Positions 18,552 through 29,768 of a DNA stretch of 64,000 bases are shown piece by piece (position 1 is the stretch's first letter; each line of letters begins with the position of its first letter). Origin of the DNA: Edaphobacter modestus (GTDB lineage Bacteria; Acidobacteriota; Terriglobia; Terriglobales; Acidobacteriaceae); the NCBI RefSeq assembly GCF_004217555.1, contig NZ_SHKW01000001.1:1116001-1180000 (forward strand), written 5' to 3'. The notes below the pieces were generated by a model that saw only the letters and a list, made by a program, of their open reading frames with translations, was not told the origin of the DNA and searched no databases. Position numbers and translations under genes: made by a program.

Positions 18552-19652
18552 TCAGTTGAGGGTCGTGAGGTAAGCGGTGATCTGTTCGACCTGAGCCTGG
18601 CCCAGGTGCATCGATGGCATAAGCGATCCAGTCTTGAAGTGATCGGGGTTGTCGATCCAATCGGCCAGGTTCTCAGGCGTATTCAGTGCGGCTCCAGAGG
18701 CAATCGTTTTTCGGCTCATCAGGTGAGTCAGGTCTGGTCCAAAGCGTCCATTCGCTACAGTTCCGCCGACGGCGTGGCAATTGATGCAGGCCTGTGACTC
18801 AAACTGGCGGCGCCCCGCGATGGCGGCGTCCGTTGCAGGCTCGGTGGCGGGCAGTTGTTGTTGACGTACCCATGCCGCGAATTGCTCGGGCGTATCGACG
18901 TAGACGCGGAGCAACATCTTGGCGTGCTCAATGCCACAGAATTGAGCGCATTGTCCTTCGTACAAACCTGTCTCCCTGGGCTCCATCCAGAGTTCATTGA
19001 TGCGGTTGGGAACGAGGTCGGTCTTCCCGGAGAGGCGTGGTATCCAGAAGCTATGAATGACATCCGCCGAGGTCAGCTTAAGAAAGGTTGGCGCAACCGA
19101 CGCCGCACTGCTAACTGGCACATGCAACTCGTTGGCTGTGACGATGTTGAGCCTGGGATAGCGGAACTCCCACCAGAACTGATGGCCTATAACAGTGACG
19201 TCGAGAGCGGAGACAGGCTTGGGTGCGTCCTGAATGGCGAAGATGACGCGCGCAGTCGCAAGGAAAAGTACCGTCACGATGAGGACAGGAATGATCGTCC
19301 AGGAGAGTTCGATCTGCGTGCTCCCGTAGACCTGGGGAGGCTCACTGCCGTCGTCGCCGGGGCGAGTGCGATAGCGGACGATAGCGTAGGTCAGCATTCC
19401 TGCAACGACGATAAAAATTCCAAGCGTAAGAACAAGCGTGAAGATGCCAAGCGACGAGATCGAATCGGCCGAAGGAGAGGCCGGCGAGAAGATGCTTGTG
19501 TCTTTTCCTGAGGCGAATGCCGGAGTAGCCAGCACAAACGGGATGCAGCAATAAAGCAGATTACGAACGAAGGAAAAGAGTCGCCTCACGGATGTGTAGA
19601 GAGAGAGGCTGGCGATTGAAGCTGAACCGTAAAAGGTACTCGCTTCGTTCAT
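18552..19652 (-). CDS. ctaC: cytochrome c oxidase subunit II with fused cytochrome c (caa3-type)
   Basis: First gene of the respiratory operon. After a leader and two membrane helices (about residues 65-90 and 110-135) comes a cupredoxin domain with the CuA ligands: His in DVIHSFWIP and CAQFCGIEHAKM. A C-terminal cytochrome c domain has CINCHAVGG and a Met in GSLMPSMHLG. The fused haem makes it caa3-type. The ATG at 19652 is used; an in-frame TTG at 19688 is possible. The N-terminal stretch before the leader is longer than usual, so the true start could be further in. Confidence 0.92.
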   Translation of the reverse strand: MNEASTFYGSASIASLSLYTSVRRLFSFVRNLLYCCIPFVLATPAFASGKDTSIFSPASPSADSISSLGIFTLVLTLGIFIVVAGMLTYAIVRYRTRPGDDGSEPPQVYGSTQIELSWTIIPVLIVTVLFLATARVIFAIQDAPKPVSALDVTVIGHQFWWEFRYPRLNIVTANELHVPVSSAASVAPTFLKLTSADVIHSFWIPRLSGKTDLVPNRINELWMEPRETGLYEGQCAQFCGIEHAKMLLRVYVDTPEQFAAWVRQQQLPATEPATDAAIAGRRQFESQACINCHAVGGTVANGRFGPDLTHLMSRKTIASGAALNTPENLADWIDNPDHFKTGSLMPSMHLGQAQVEQITAYLTTLN

Positions 19653-20162
19653 GCGCAGAAGTGTATGACGGAGAGCAATAGTTTTCAACCAGAAAGGAAT
19701 AAATTACAAATTTAGGGAAACCCCTAAGCGTTGCTTCTCAGGGCCTGTGGCACAGAAATTTCGCGCTGCCTGACAGCCACAATCCATCGTCGACCATCAC
19801 GTCCGCAACGTCTCACGCCCCACTTTGAGACCACGCTTGTCGAGCAGGACTTCACTAGCGAGTGTCGGGCCAACGTCAGCGGATTCTGGTCTCGATCAAC
19901 CCGAGCTCATAAAATCAATAGCTTAGAACGAATACCTAATAGCATTTCTCTGTCTGAGGAGGTACCAGGGACCAAATATCTTTCCACCGGGTTCTTCTTT
20001 GGTCTAGGGCCGGGATTTTCCACCGTGAAAAGTTGTATCGATACTCACACCCGCCAACTCGATGTAGTCCCTACTGATTTTGTCTGGGTCAAGAACGACC
20101 ATTCGATTCGTAGATGGATGGTGCTTTCCATCTTGCAGAGTCCTGGTCAAGAAAGTGAGCGT
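19653..20162. other. intergenic and relic stretch upstream of the hydantoinase pseudogene
   Basis: About 500 bp lie between the divergent oxidase operon and the first recognisable hydantoinase B codons. It should hold the operon promoter, but I cannot point to a convincing -35/-10 pair. A plus-strand frame is open from 19731, yet its translation resembles no part of the hydantoinase family. Confidence 0.4.
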
Positions 20163-21641
20163 TTAGGAATCAAGGAGCGCCGAGACTACTCTTGCGCCGT
20201 CTTCGATAGATCCGGCCAGGTCATCGCCATGCGCGATCATGTGCCCGCTCATCTCGGCTCCATGCCCATGTCGGTCAGAGCCGCGCGCCAGGCCATGACC
20301 CTTCGTACCGGCGACGTCGCCATCCTAAACGATCCCTACAACGGCGGAACGCACCTTCCGGATATCACTATGGTTCTAGCCGTCTTTGTTGCCGATCAGC
20401 CGGATGAGCCTCAGGCCTTCCTCGCGGTGCGCGCCCATCATGCTGACGTCGGTGGACTCTGTCCCGGATCAATGGGACTCTGCCGGGAGATTTATCAGAA
20501 AGGGCTACGCATTCCGCCCATACGTCTCGTCGAGAGCGGCGTTCTGAATGAGTCCCTGCTCACTCTCCTGTTGAACAACGTCCGCACTCCCGACGAGCGC
20601 CGCGGAGACCTAATGTCCCAGGTTGGAGCTTGCCGGGTCGGAGAGCTCCGCGTGCAAGAGCTCTTCGCCAAGTTTGGCCTCGGACGCACACAGCAACTCG
20701 CCATCGAGCTACTTGACTACTCCGAGCGGCTCATGCGCACACAACTCGCCCAGGTGCAGAGCGGCAGTTTCAGTGCGGAGGATTTTCTGGACAGCGACGG
20801 CTTCAGCGATACACCGCTACGCATCGGCGTCGTACTCCATCTGGATGCCGATGCACGTACGGCTGTCGTTTCCTTCGAGGGCTGCCACCCACAGGTGCAG
20901 AGCAGTATCAGTGCTTTCTATTCCATTACGTACTCAGCTGTCTACTATGTAATGCGCTGCCTGCTGTCCGAGGATGCGCCCGCCACTGCAGGGCTCATGC
21001 GGCCGATCACCGTGCTCACCGAACCGCGCACCATCGTCGACGCCGCTCTGCCCGCAACGGTCGCAGAAGGAAACGTGGAGACCTCGCAGCGCATCGTCGA
21101 TGTATTGCTGCGCGCTCTCTCCAAGGCTCTCCCGAACCGCGTTCCGGCAGCCAGCTCAGGCACAATGAACAACCTGACCATCGGAGGCATCGATCCTCGT
21201 ACCGGCGATCCTTCGCCTACTATGAGACTATCGCCGGTGGCATGGGGACACGCCCTACGTCTGATGGCATCTCCGGCATCCATACGCACATGACGAACTC
21301 CCTCAATACTCCTGTCGAGGCGCTTGAGTACTCCTATCCGTTCCGCGTGCGCCAATACAGCTATCGCGACGGCTCCGGCGGGGAGGGTCTATACCGTGGA
21401 GGCGATGGAATTGTTCGCGAGATCGAGGTTCTCTGCCCTACCCGGATTACGCTTCTCACCGAGAGACGTACTTTCTCCCTTATGGGCTTATGGAGGAGAA
21501 GATGCAAAGCTGGACTCACGTTGCTGCAAACATCAAAGCGAAACTCGAGAACTTCCTCCGAAATGCAGCATCGAGGCTTCAACAGAGGACCGCATCAGAG
21601 TAGAGACTCCCGGAGGTGGCGGTTGGGGCAAACCTGCTTGA
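20163..21641 (+). pseudogene. hydantoinase B/oxoprolinase-like pseudogene
   Basis: Recognisable HyuB sequence begins at IKERRDYSCAVFD, preceded by unrelated sequence in place of the normal N terminus. It continues through AHLGSMPMSVR, NDPYNGGTHLPD and NNLTIGGIDPRTG. Near 21212 the frame shifts by a lost base, and the next frame reads YYETIAGGMGTRPTSDG and HTHMTNSLNTPVEALEY. Near 21480 it shifts back (YGGEDAKLD), and the C-terminal signature ETRELPPKC and RVETPGGGGWGKPA is again in the first frame. Intact enzymes hydrolyse hydantoins or 5-oxoproline with HyuA, which is missing here. Truncation plus repeated indels show decay. Confidence 0.82.
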
Positions 21642-21781
21642 TATCACGCAGCCTCTCCCTTACGCCTTGTGAGTTCAATAGCGACAACGCGGCACGACGT
21701 TCTCCGCCAACCCTCTCAAATTGCCTCCCCACTCGAGAGCAATCCACTCGGCCGAAGTTTGTCTCACCTGACTTCCACAGA

Positions 21782-23296
21782 TCACTTCTGAATAGTAGTT
21801 TCCGTTCTGGTCAGCTTTCTTGAGACTTGTGCCGGTGTCGGTAGCTGCGAGTTATCCCATCCTCCGCCAAGAGCTTCTATCAACTGTACGGAGGCCGTCA
21901 TCTGTTGAATGTGCAGCGTGGCGAGCGTCTGCTGGTCGGCAAGCAGGGTGGATTGCGCTATGACGACGTTGATGTATGGGTCGATGCCGGTTTGGTATCG
22001 CGCCATCGCGAGGCTGACGTACTGCTCTGCGGATTGCTGCGCCGCCTGTTGCTGCTGCATCTGCGTCGACAGGATGCGAACTGCGGCCAGGTTATCTTCG
22101 ACCTGCTGGAATGCGGTGAGGACGGTTTGGCGATAGCCGGCGACGTCGGCGTTGTAGACGGCGATGAACTGATTCACGGTGGCGCGCCGGAGGCCCGCAT
22201 CAAAGATGGTCTCAGAGACCGACGGGCCGATGGACCAGAAGCGACTGGGCCAATCCAGGAAGTGTTCGAAGGTGGAGCTCTGAAGGCCGCCTTCAGCTGA
22301 CAGCGTAAGGTTCGGGTAGAAGGCCGCGGTGGCGACGCCAATCTGGGCGTTGGCCGACGCCATGTTGCGCTCGGCGGCGGCGATGTCGGGTCTACGCTCC
22401 AGAAGCTGGGACGGCACTCCGATGGGGATGGATGGCGCGGTGGTGAGAAGAGGTTTTACAGGTATCGAAAAGCCGGAGGCTGGCGTCCCGATGAGGACCG
22501 CGATCGCGTGCTCGAACTGGGCGCGGGCGACGCCGAGGTTGGTGTCCGCGGACTGGACGTTCTGCAGTGTATTCTGCGCCTCGACTACGGAGATCTCATC
22601 GCCAACACCAGTCTCGTATTGGGCGCGGGTGTAATCGAGAGACTTCTGATCGGCGGTAATGGTGTTGTCGAGAATCTCCCTGAGGGCGTCTTGCCCCCGA
22701 AGCTCGAAGAAGAAGATCGCGAGGCTGGCCTGCTCGGTGAGGCGCTCGTTTTCCATGTCGGCGGCACTGAGCTGTGCGTTGTATTGCTGTTCGCGTATGG
22801 TATTGCGGACCTTGCCCCATAGATCGGGCTCCCACGAGGCGGAGAACGCAAGATCGCCGACAGAGCTCTCGTGGCCAGTGTTGGCTGAGGCCGAGTTCGT
22901 CAGATTGGAAGAGGTGCGGGAGCGCTGATAAGCCGGAGAGGTTGCGAGCGTGGGATAGAGCTGCGCGCGCGCCTGGGCGATGAGGTTGCGGGCTTCCATG
23001 AAGTTCTCAAAGAACTGCTTGATGTTCTGATTGTCGATGTTCAATCGATCTTCGAGAGCGTTCAGCTCAGGATCGTTGTAGATCTCCCACCATCTGCCAT
23101 GCAGCATCGCATCCTGCGGCTGTGCGACCTTCCATCCATCGGTGTCCGTGAACTGAGTTGGGGACTCCTTGTAGGAGACCGGAGGGGCCTGCGCCGTAGC
23201 GGGAGGCATCTGATATTTAGGGCCGACTCTGCAGCCTGTCAGCAACAACATCGCGATAGCAGAGGAGATTGCAACGTGGACGCGAAGGGTGGTCAT
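21782..23296 (-). CDS. RND efflux outer-membrane factor (NodT family lipoprotein)
   Basis: A 504-residue TolC-like protein with a lipobox (MLLLTGC) and the start CRVGPKYQMP typical of NodT/OprM proteins. Two copies of the outer-membrane efflux domain follow, with helical heptads and the paired GIPSQLLERRPDI-type turn (GVPSQLLERRPDIAAAE). It forms the trimeric exit duct for the two permeases just upstream. It lies 26 bp after the second permease in the same operon. Confidence 0.93.
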   Translation of the reverse strand: MTTLRVHVAISSAIAMLLLTGCRVGPKYQMPPATAQAPPVSYKESPTQFTDTDGWKVAQPQDAMLHGRWWEIYNDPELNALEDRLNIDNQNIKQFFENFMEARNLIAQARAQLYPTLATSPAYQRSRTSSNLTNSASANTGHESSVGDLAFSASWEPDLWGKVRNTIREQQYNAQLSAADMENERLTEQASLAIFFFELRGQDALREILDNTITADQKSLDYTRAQYETGVGDEISVVEAQNTLQNVQSADTNLGVARAQFEHAIAVLIGTPASGFSIPVKPLLTTAPSIPIGVPSQLLERRPDIAAAERNMASANAQIGVATAAFYPNLTLSAEGGLQSSTFEHFLDWPSRFWSIGPSVSETIFDAGLRRATVNQFIAVYNADVAGYRQTVLTAFQQVEDNLAAVRILSTQMQQQQAAQQSAEQYVSLAMARYQTGIDPYINVVIAQSTLLADQQTLATLHIQQMTASVQLIEALGGGWDNSQLPTPAQVSRKLTRTETTIQK

Positions 23297-23322
23297 AATT
23301 TATACATCCGTGATTCGTCGAA

Positions 23323-26300
23323 TTAATCTGCGCTGGAGGACATTGCGCCATCCGAGGGATTGAAGGTGTCATGTTCCTTGCCGAGCATTCGCAAGCGGAG
23401 TTTATCGAGAGTGAGATACACGACCGGCGTGGTGTAGAGCGTGAGAAGCTGGCTTACGATGAGACCGCCAACGATGGTGATGCCGAGCGGGCGGCGAAGC
23501 TCAGAGCCCGTACCCGTTCCGAAGGCCAGAGGAAGAGCGCCGAAGAGAGCAGCCATCGTGGTCATCAGGATGGGACGAAAACGGAGCATGCAGGCTTCGA
23601 AGATGGCGTCCTGGGTGTTCATGCCACCCTCACGCTCTGCCTGCAGGGCAAAGTCGATCATCATGATGGCATTCTTCTTGACGATCCCAATGAGCAGCAC
23701 AATGCCGATGATGGAGATTACATTGAGATCTTCTTTGAAGAGCATGAGAGCAAGCATGGCGCCAACGCTTGCCGAGGGTAGCGTTGAAAGAATCGTGAGC
23801 GGATGCATGAGGCTCTCGTAGAGAACACCAAGGACGATGTATACCGCAAAGAGAGCCGTCAGAATCAGCAGAGGCTCCGTGCCCAGCGATTGCTGGTAGG
23901 CCTGCAACGTCCCGGCGAAGAAGCCTCGAACAGACGAGGGTGTTCCCAGCCGCTGCTGCATGTCGTCGATGGCCACCGTAGCATCGCTGAGTGAAACCCC
24001 AGGCGCAAGATTGAAGGATACGGTAACAGAAGGAAAGAGGCCGGTGTGGTTGAGTGCCAAAGGAGTCGTACTGGCCCGGCTGGTAGCCATGGTGAAGAGC
24101 GGCGCGTTGCCACTGGCGGTAGTGCTGCTGCTGTTGGCCGAGTGGAAGTAGACATCTTTCAAGCCTTCAGGGCTTTGCCAGTATTGAGGTGCAACCTCCA
24201 GAATGACGTAATACTGATTCAACTGCGTATAGATAAGAGAGACTTCGGACTGACCGAAGGCCGCGTACAAGCCAGCATCAAGCGACTGGGCCGACTGGCC
24301 GAGCCTGGCGGCGGTGACGCGATCGTAGGTCAACAACTCATCGAGGCCACCGTTCTGCTGGTCTGAGTTGACATCCTGAAGACCGGGCAGGCGCTTCATC
24401 TCTGCAAGCAGCTTTGGACCCCAGGTCTTCAGATCGGTGACATTGTCCGCCTGAATCGTGTATTGATAGAGCGCATTGCTCGACCGCCCTCCGATTCGAA
24501 GATCCTGCGAAGCTTGCAGGAAGGCCGATGCAACCGGCAGCCGATTCAACTTCGGCCGAATACGGTTAATGATCTCCGGAGCGCCGATCTTTCTCTCTTC
24601 AAGAGGCTTCAGTGCAATGAAGAGATTTCCGGTGTTGGTGGCGCCGTTTCCGCCGGTGAAGGCGATCACGTTTTCGACCGCGGGGTCGCTCTTGACCACA
24701 TTTTCTAACTGCTGGATAGAGCTGTTCATCGCCGGGAAGGATGAGTCCTGGGGACCCTGTACTCCGCCGGCGAGCGCACCTGTGTCCTGCTGTGGAAAGA
24801 AGCCCTTCGGGATCTTGATGACGATGGCGACGTTGAGTGCAACCGTGAGGAATAAAACGGTGAGGGTCAATCCCGGATTATCGAGAACCCAATGCAGGCT
24901 GTGCCGATAGATATCAAGGATCCATTCGAAAAACCTGTCCGTGGCCATGTAGAGGCGGCCATGCTTTTTTTCGTGCTCGCTCTTCAGCAGGTAGGCGCAC
25001 ATCATTGGAGTGGTCGTCAGCGAGATGACCATCGACACAAGAATGGCCGTGGAGAGCGTGACAGCAAATTCGCGGAAGAGGCGGCCTACGATTCCCCCCA
25101 TCAACAGAAGCGGGATAAAGACTGCGATCAGCGAAATGCTGATGGACACCACCGTGAAGCCGATCTCTTTCGCTCCCCTCAATGCGGCTGCGAAGGGGTC
25201 CATGCCATCTTCCAGGTGGCGCGCAATGTTTTCCATGACGACGATGGCGTCGTCCACGACGAATCCCGTGGAAATGGTCAACGCCATCAACGAGAGGTTA
25301 TCGAGGCTATAGCCGAACAGATACATGACCGCAAAGGTGCCGATCAATGAAACAGGCACGGCGACCGCAGGGATAAGGGTAGCCCGGCCGTTGCGCAGGA
25401 AGATAAACACGACGAGGATGACCAGGCCGACCGAGATAATAAGGGTTCGCTCAACATCGTGGACCGATGCGCGGATCGTCGTTGTTCGGTCAAGAACGAC
25501 CGTTGTATCGATGCCATGCGGGATGGACGCTTCGAGCGAAGGCAGTTGTGCTCGAATGCGGTCTACTGTGTCGATGATGTTGGCGCCTGGTTGCCGAAAA
25601 ATGACGAGCGTCACGGCACGTTTGCCGTTCAGATAGCCTGCAGCGCGTACGTTCTGCACCGAATCGACGACATCGGCCACATCGGAGAGACGTACCGCTG
25701 CCCCCTTGTTGTAACCGACAATGATCGGCTTATAGTCCTCGGCGTGCGTGATCTGGCCATTGACGACGATATCGGCGCTGATATCGCCGTTGGAGATCTG
25801 CCCTCGGGCCAGATTGGAGTTCTGCAGGCTCAGCACAGACTGGATATTGGACATCGCAAGTCCATAGCTGGCCAGCTTGGTGGGATTCACCTCCACTCGA
25901 ACAGAGGGCAAGGCCCCACCCCCAGCATTCACCTGCCCCACGCCTTGAATTTGGGATAGCTTCTGTTGCATTACGGTGGAGGCTTCATCGTAGAGCTTGT
26001 CGGGGCCATACTTGTCCGAGGTGAGACCGAGGATCATGATGGGAGCATCGGCCGGATTGACCTTGCGATAGGTCGGATTGGCAGGAAGATTGGCGGGCAG
26101 ATACGTTCTGGCTGCGTTGATGGCTGCTTCCACATCGCGCGCTGCGCCATCGATATTGCGGCTGAGATCGAACTGAATGGTTACCGAGGTAGAGCTCAAA
26201 CTGCTGGAAGAGGTCATCTCGGTGACACCCGCTATGTGGCCGAACTGCCGCTCGAGAGGTGTAGCGACGGAAGACGCCATGATCTCCGCACTCGCACCCG

Positions 26301-26454
26301 GAAGACTTGCACTGACGGAGATCGTGGGGAAGTCTACCTGAGGCAAGGGCGAGACCGGAAGCACCTGGAACGCAATTGCCCCGGCGATGGCAATGGCAAC
26401 TGTGAGCAGTGTCGTTGCTACCGGACGATGGATAAAGGGCGCGGAGATGCTCAC
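23323..26454 (-). CDS. RND multidrug efflux permease, MdtC-like
   Basis: A 1043-residue HAE1-type RND transporter with twelve membrane helices and two large periplasmic loops. The proton-relay acidic pair is in [16 protein letters not shown] in TM4. Sequence and pairing fit MdtC of the MdtBC heteromultimer, which exports bile salts, novobiocin and other amphiphiles in E. coli. The GTG start overlaps the end of the first permease by four bases (GTGA). The actual substrates here are not known. Confidence 0.93.
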   Translation of the reverse strand: MSISAPFIHRPVATTLLTVAIAIAGAIAFQVLPVSPLPQVDFPTISVSASLPGASAEIMASSVATPLERQFGHIAGVTEMTSSSSLSSTSVTIQFDLSRNIDGAARDVEAAINAARTYLPANLPANPTYRKVNPADAPIMILGLTSDKYGPDKLYDEASTVMQQKLSQIQGVGQVNAGGGALPSVRVEVNPTKLASYGLAMSNIQSVLSLQNSNLARGQISNGDISADIVVNGQITHAEDYKPIIVGYNKGAAVRLSDVADVVDSVQNVRAAGYLNGKRAVTLVIFRQPGANIIDTVDRIRAQLPSLEASIPHGIDTTVVLDRTTTIRASVHDVERTLIISVGLVILVVFIFLRNGRATLIPAVAVPVSLIGTFAVMYLFGYSLDNLSLMALTISTGFVVDDAIVVMENIARHLEDGMDPFAAALRGAKEIGFTVVSISISLIAVFIPLLLMGGIVGRLFREFAVTLSTAILVSMVISLTTTPMMCAYLLKSEHEKKHGRLYMATDRFFEWILDIYRHSLHWVLDNPGLTLTVLFLTVALNVAIVIKIPKGFFPQQDTGALAGGVQGPQDSSFPAMNSSIQQLENVVKSDPAVENVIAFTGGNGATNTGNLFIALKPLEERKIGAPEIINRIRPKLNRLPVASAFLQASQDLRIGGRSSNALYQYTIQADNVTDLKTWGPKLLAEMKRLPGLQDVNSDQQNGGLDELLTYDRVTAARLGQSAQSLDAGLYAAFGQSEVSLIYTQLNQYYVILEVAPQYWQSPEGLKDVYFHSANSSSTTASGNAPLFTMATSRASTTPLALNHTGLFPSVTVSFNLAPGVSLSDATVAIDDMQQRLGTPSSVRGFFAGTLQAYQQSLGTEPLLILTALFAVYIVLGVLYESLMHPLTILSTLPSASVGAMLALMLFKEDLNVISIIGIVLLIGIVKKNAIMMIDFALQAEREGGMNTQDAIFEACMLRFRPILMTTMAALFGALPLAFGTGTGSELRRPLGITIVGGLIVSQLLTLYTTPVVYLTLDKLRLRMLGKEHDTFNPSDGAMSSSAD

Positions 26455-29400
26455 GCCTGCCCCGCCGGTTGTGGTTCATCGCTGCCGTGAACCCGCGCCG
26501 GTTTGCGAGAGAAGCGGCGCGCCAGGTTGTCGAAGAAGATATAGATAACCGGAGTTGTATAGAGTGTGAGCACCTGGCTGAGCAGCAGGCCGCCAACCAT
26601 CGCGATGCCAAGCGGTCTGCGAAGTTCTGAGCCGATGCCAGTTCCGAATGCCAGTGGAAGGCCGCCTAGAAGCGCAGCCATCGTGGTCATCATGATGGGA
26701 CGGAATCGAAGCAGGCAAGCCTCGTAGATCGCCTCAGTAGAGCTCTTGCCATGCTGCCGCTCTGCCTCCAGGGCGAAGTCGACCATCATGATGCCGTTCT
26801 TTTTAACGATGCCGATAAGCAGGACGATGCCGATGATGGCGACGACACTCAGATCCTGGTGAAAGAGAATGAGCGAGAGGAAGGCTCCGACGCCTGCTGA
26901 AGGAAGCGTCGACAGGATGGTAATCGGGTGAATGAAGCTCTCATAAAGAACGCCCAGGACAATATAGACCGTAACAAGAGCCGCCAGAATCAGCAGAGGC
27001 TCGTTAGAGAGTGAATTTCTGAAAGAGGCTGCCGTGCCCTGAAAGTCGGCCTGCAGGCTTGCCGGCATGTGCATGTCCTTCTGGACCTTGTCGATGGCTG
27101 TAATGGCACCACCCAGCGCAGCATTCGGGGCAAGATTGAATGAGACGGTGATCGACGGGAACTGCCCCTGGTGCGTTATCGAAAGTGGTTCTGTTGTCGT
27201 CTCAAAATGAGAGAAGGCGCCCAACGGAACAGCGTTGTTCGTGGCTGAACTTGTGCCGCCGGCAGAGGTCGCTCCGCCGCTGGATGCGGCCGTACTCGAG
27301 GTAAGAGCGTTGGCTGGCGGTGTGAGAGTGTTCGCTGAAGCCGTATACAGCGCAGAAGTGGTAAGGGCATTCGACCCGGCTGAGGTGGAACCCTTTCCCG
27401 AAGAGGTAGAGGCTCCGGCTCCGCTTGTCCCTGAGGCCGCATTGGCCTGGATGTAAAGCTGGTTCAGCTTGTTGGGATCGACTTGGAACTGCGGTTGCGC
27501 CTCCAGAATCACATGGTACTGATTCAGCTGCGTGTACATCGTGTTGATCTGCCGCTGCCCAAAGGCGTCATAGAGCGTATTGTCGATCGTCGTGGGAGCG
27601 ATACCCAGGCGAGAGGCCGTTGGGCGATCGATCACCAAAGATACTGCCAAGCCGCCCATCTGTTGGTCGGTGGCAACATCTTCCAGTTCCGGCAACTGCT
27701 TCAGGCGCGCAACAAAACGATTCGTCCAATCGTTCAATTCATTCTGATCGGGATCTTCAAGCGTGTACTGATATTGTGTACGGCTGACGCGGTCATCGAC
27801 CGAGATGTTTTGCACCGGCTGCATGAAGAGTTGAATGCCGTCCACCTTGCTGAGCTTGGTCTGAAGCCTGCGGATAACATCTGCTGCGCTTAGCTTGCGC
27901 TGCTCCAGTGGCTTCAGATTGATCGACATTCTGCCGCTGTTGGTGGTGGTATTGGTGCCATCGGCGCCGATAAAAGATGACAGGCTTTCAACGGCGGGGT
28001 CATCCAGAACGACCTTCGCGAGTTCCTTCTGTTTCTCCGCCATGGCTTTGGAGCCGATGGTCTGCGGAGCCTGCGAAATGCCCTGGATAACGCCTGTATC
28101 CTGCACTGGAAAGAAGCCCTTGGGGATAATGATGTAGAGGTACACCGTCAACATCAACGTAGCCAATGCGACAAGCAGCGTGATGGTCTGGTAGCGAAGC
28201 ACGAACTTCAGCGTTCGCCCATAAAACGCAATCATCCGTTCGAAGACATGTTCGGAAGCCCTGTAGAAGCGCCCCTGCTGGTCTTCCGGGTCGTGCTTCA
28301 GGATTCGCGACGCCATCATCGGTGTCAGCGTCAGCGAGACGACTGCCGAGATCACGATGGTCACAGCGAGCGTGACCGCAAACTCGCGAAAAAGGCGCCC
28401 CACCACGTCACCCATAAAGAGCAGTGGAATCAGCACCGCGATGAGCGAGACGGTCAGCGAAAGAATGGTGAACCCGATCTGCTCGGCGCCCTTCAGCGCC
28501 GCCTGCATGGGAGATTCGCCCTCCTCAAGGTAGCGGGAGATATTCTCGACCATCACGATAGCGTCGTCGACAACGAAGCCTGTCGAAATGGTCAAGGCCA
28601 TCAGAGATAAGTTATCGAGGCTGTATCCAAGCGCATACATCGCCGCGAAGGTGCCAACAATCGATAGCGGCACGGCCACACTCGGAATGATCGTCGCAGA
28701 GAGATTTCGCAGAAAGAGAAAGATAACCAGGACGACCAGTCCGATCGTCAGCAGGAGTTCAAACTCAACATCGTTAACAGACGCCTGAATGGGCGTCGTC
28801 AAGTCGGTGAGTGTTGTGACCTGAACTCCCTTGGGAAGATTCGCCTCCAGTTGTGGCAACAGCTTCTTTATGCTCTTGACGACACTAATGGTATTGCCGC
28901 CCGGTTGCCGCTGTACATTGAGGATGATCGCTGGAGTCTGGTTCATCCAGGCTGCCTGGGTGCTGTTCTCAACTCCATCAATGATCTTGGCCACATCGGT
29001 CAACATCACCGGCGCTCCATTGCGATAGGCGACAACTACTTTGTTGTAGTCATGGCTGGTAACGAGCTGGTCGTTCGCGTCAATTTGATAGTCCTGACGA
29101 GGCCCATCGAAGTTTCCCTTCGCAGCGTTGACACTCGAGTTGGTAACGGCAGTGCGGAGATCTTCGAGGCCAATGCCGTAGGAAGACAGTGCGGTCGGGT
29201 TTGCTTGAATCCGTACCGCCGGCTTCTGTCCGCCGCTGATACTTACGAGACCCACGCCATTGAGCTGCGAGATCTTGGGAGCCAACCGCGTGTCGACGAG
29301 GTCCTCCACCTGAGAAAGCGGAATCGTATTCGACGTGACTGCCAGCGTCAGCACTGGAGCATCGGCCGGATTCGTCTTGCTATAAATCGGAGGAGCCGGA

Positions 29401-29768
29401 AGATTCGCAGGAAGAAAGCTCTGCGAAGCATTGATCGCTGACTGCACTTCCTCTTCCGCAACATCGATATTCAGGTTGAGATTGAACTGCAGCACAATGA
29501 CTGAGTTGCCACCAGAGCTTGTCGAGGTCATCTGGCTCAGGCCCTGCAATTCGCCGAACTGACGCTCCAGCGGAGCAGTCACAGTCGTCGCCATCACGTC
29601 CGGGCTTGCCCCCGGATAAAACGTGAGAACTTGAATGGTCGGATAATCGACCTCGGGCAAAGCGGAGACAGGGAGCTGGGTGTAACCGACAATGCCAACT
29701 AACAGGATTGCGGCCATAAGGAGTGCCGTCGCGACGGGACGGAGAATGAAAGGACGCGAAGGACTCAA
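26451..29768 (-). CDS. RND multidrug efflux permease, MdtB-like, with low-complexity insert
   Basis: A 1105-residue RND permease, the partner of the MdtC-like protein. It has the same [16 protein letters not shown] motif and paired loops. It is about 60 residues longer than usual, because residues roughly 771-845 form a Ser/Thr/Ala/Gly-rich segment in the second periplasmic loop. The TTG start overlaps the adaptor gene stop (TTGA). Function as part of a tripartite efflux pump is well supported; the insert's role is unknown. Confidence 0.92.
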   Translation of the reverse strand: MSPSRPFILRPVATALLMAAILLVGIVGYTQLPVSALPEVDYPTIQVLTFYPGASPDVMATTVTAPLERQFGELQGLSQMTSTSSGGNSVIVLQFNLNLNIDVAEEEVQSAINASQSFLPANLPAPPIYSKTNPADAPVLTLAVTSNTIPLSQVEDLVDTRLAPKISQLNGVGLVSISGGQKPAVRIQANPTALSSYGIGLEDLRTAVTNSSVNAAKGNFDGPRQDYQIDANDQLVTSHDYNKVVVAYRNGAPVMLTDVAKIIDGVENSTQAAWMNQTPAIILNVQRQPGGNTISVVKSIKKLLPQLEANLPKGVQVTTLTDLTTPIQASVNDVEFELLLTIGLVVLVIFLFLRNLSATIIPSVAVPLSIVGTFAAMYALGYSLDNLSLMALTISTGFVVDDAIVMVENISRYLEEGESPMQAALKGAEQIGFTILSLTVSLIAVLIPLLFMGDVVGRLFREFAVTLAVTIVISAVVSLTLTPMMASRILKHDPEDQQGRFYRASEHVFERMIAFYGRTLKFVLRYQTITLLVALATLMLTVYLYIIIPKGFFPVQDTGVIQGISQAPQTIGSKAMAEKQKELAKVVLDDPAVESLSSFIGADGTNTTTNSGRMSINLKPLEQRKLSAADVIRRLQTKLSKVDGIQLFMQPVQNISVDDRVSRTQYQYTLEDPDQNELNDWTNRFVARLKQLPELEDVATDQQMGGLAVSLVIDRPTASRLGIAPTTIDNTLYDAFGQRQINTMYTQLNQYHVILEAQPQFQVDPNKLNQLYIQANAASGTSGAGASTSSGKGSTSAGSNALTTSALYTASANTLTPPANALTSSTAASSGGATSAGGTSSATNNAVPLGAFSHFETTTEPLSITHQGQFPSITVSFNLAPNAALGGAITAIDKVQKDMHMPASLQADFQGTAASFRNSLSNEPLLILAALVTVYIVLGVLYESFIHPITILSTLPSAGVGAFLSLILFHQDLSVVAIIGIVLLIGIVKKNGIMMVDFALEAERQHGKSSTEAIYEACLLRFRPIMMTTMAALLGGLPLAFGTGIGSELRRPLGIAMVGGLLLSQVLTLYTTPVIYIFFDNLARRFSRKPARVHGSDEPQPAGQA

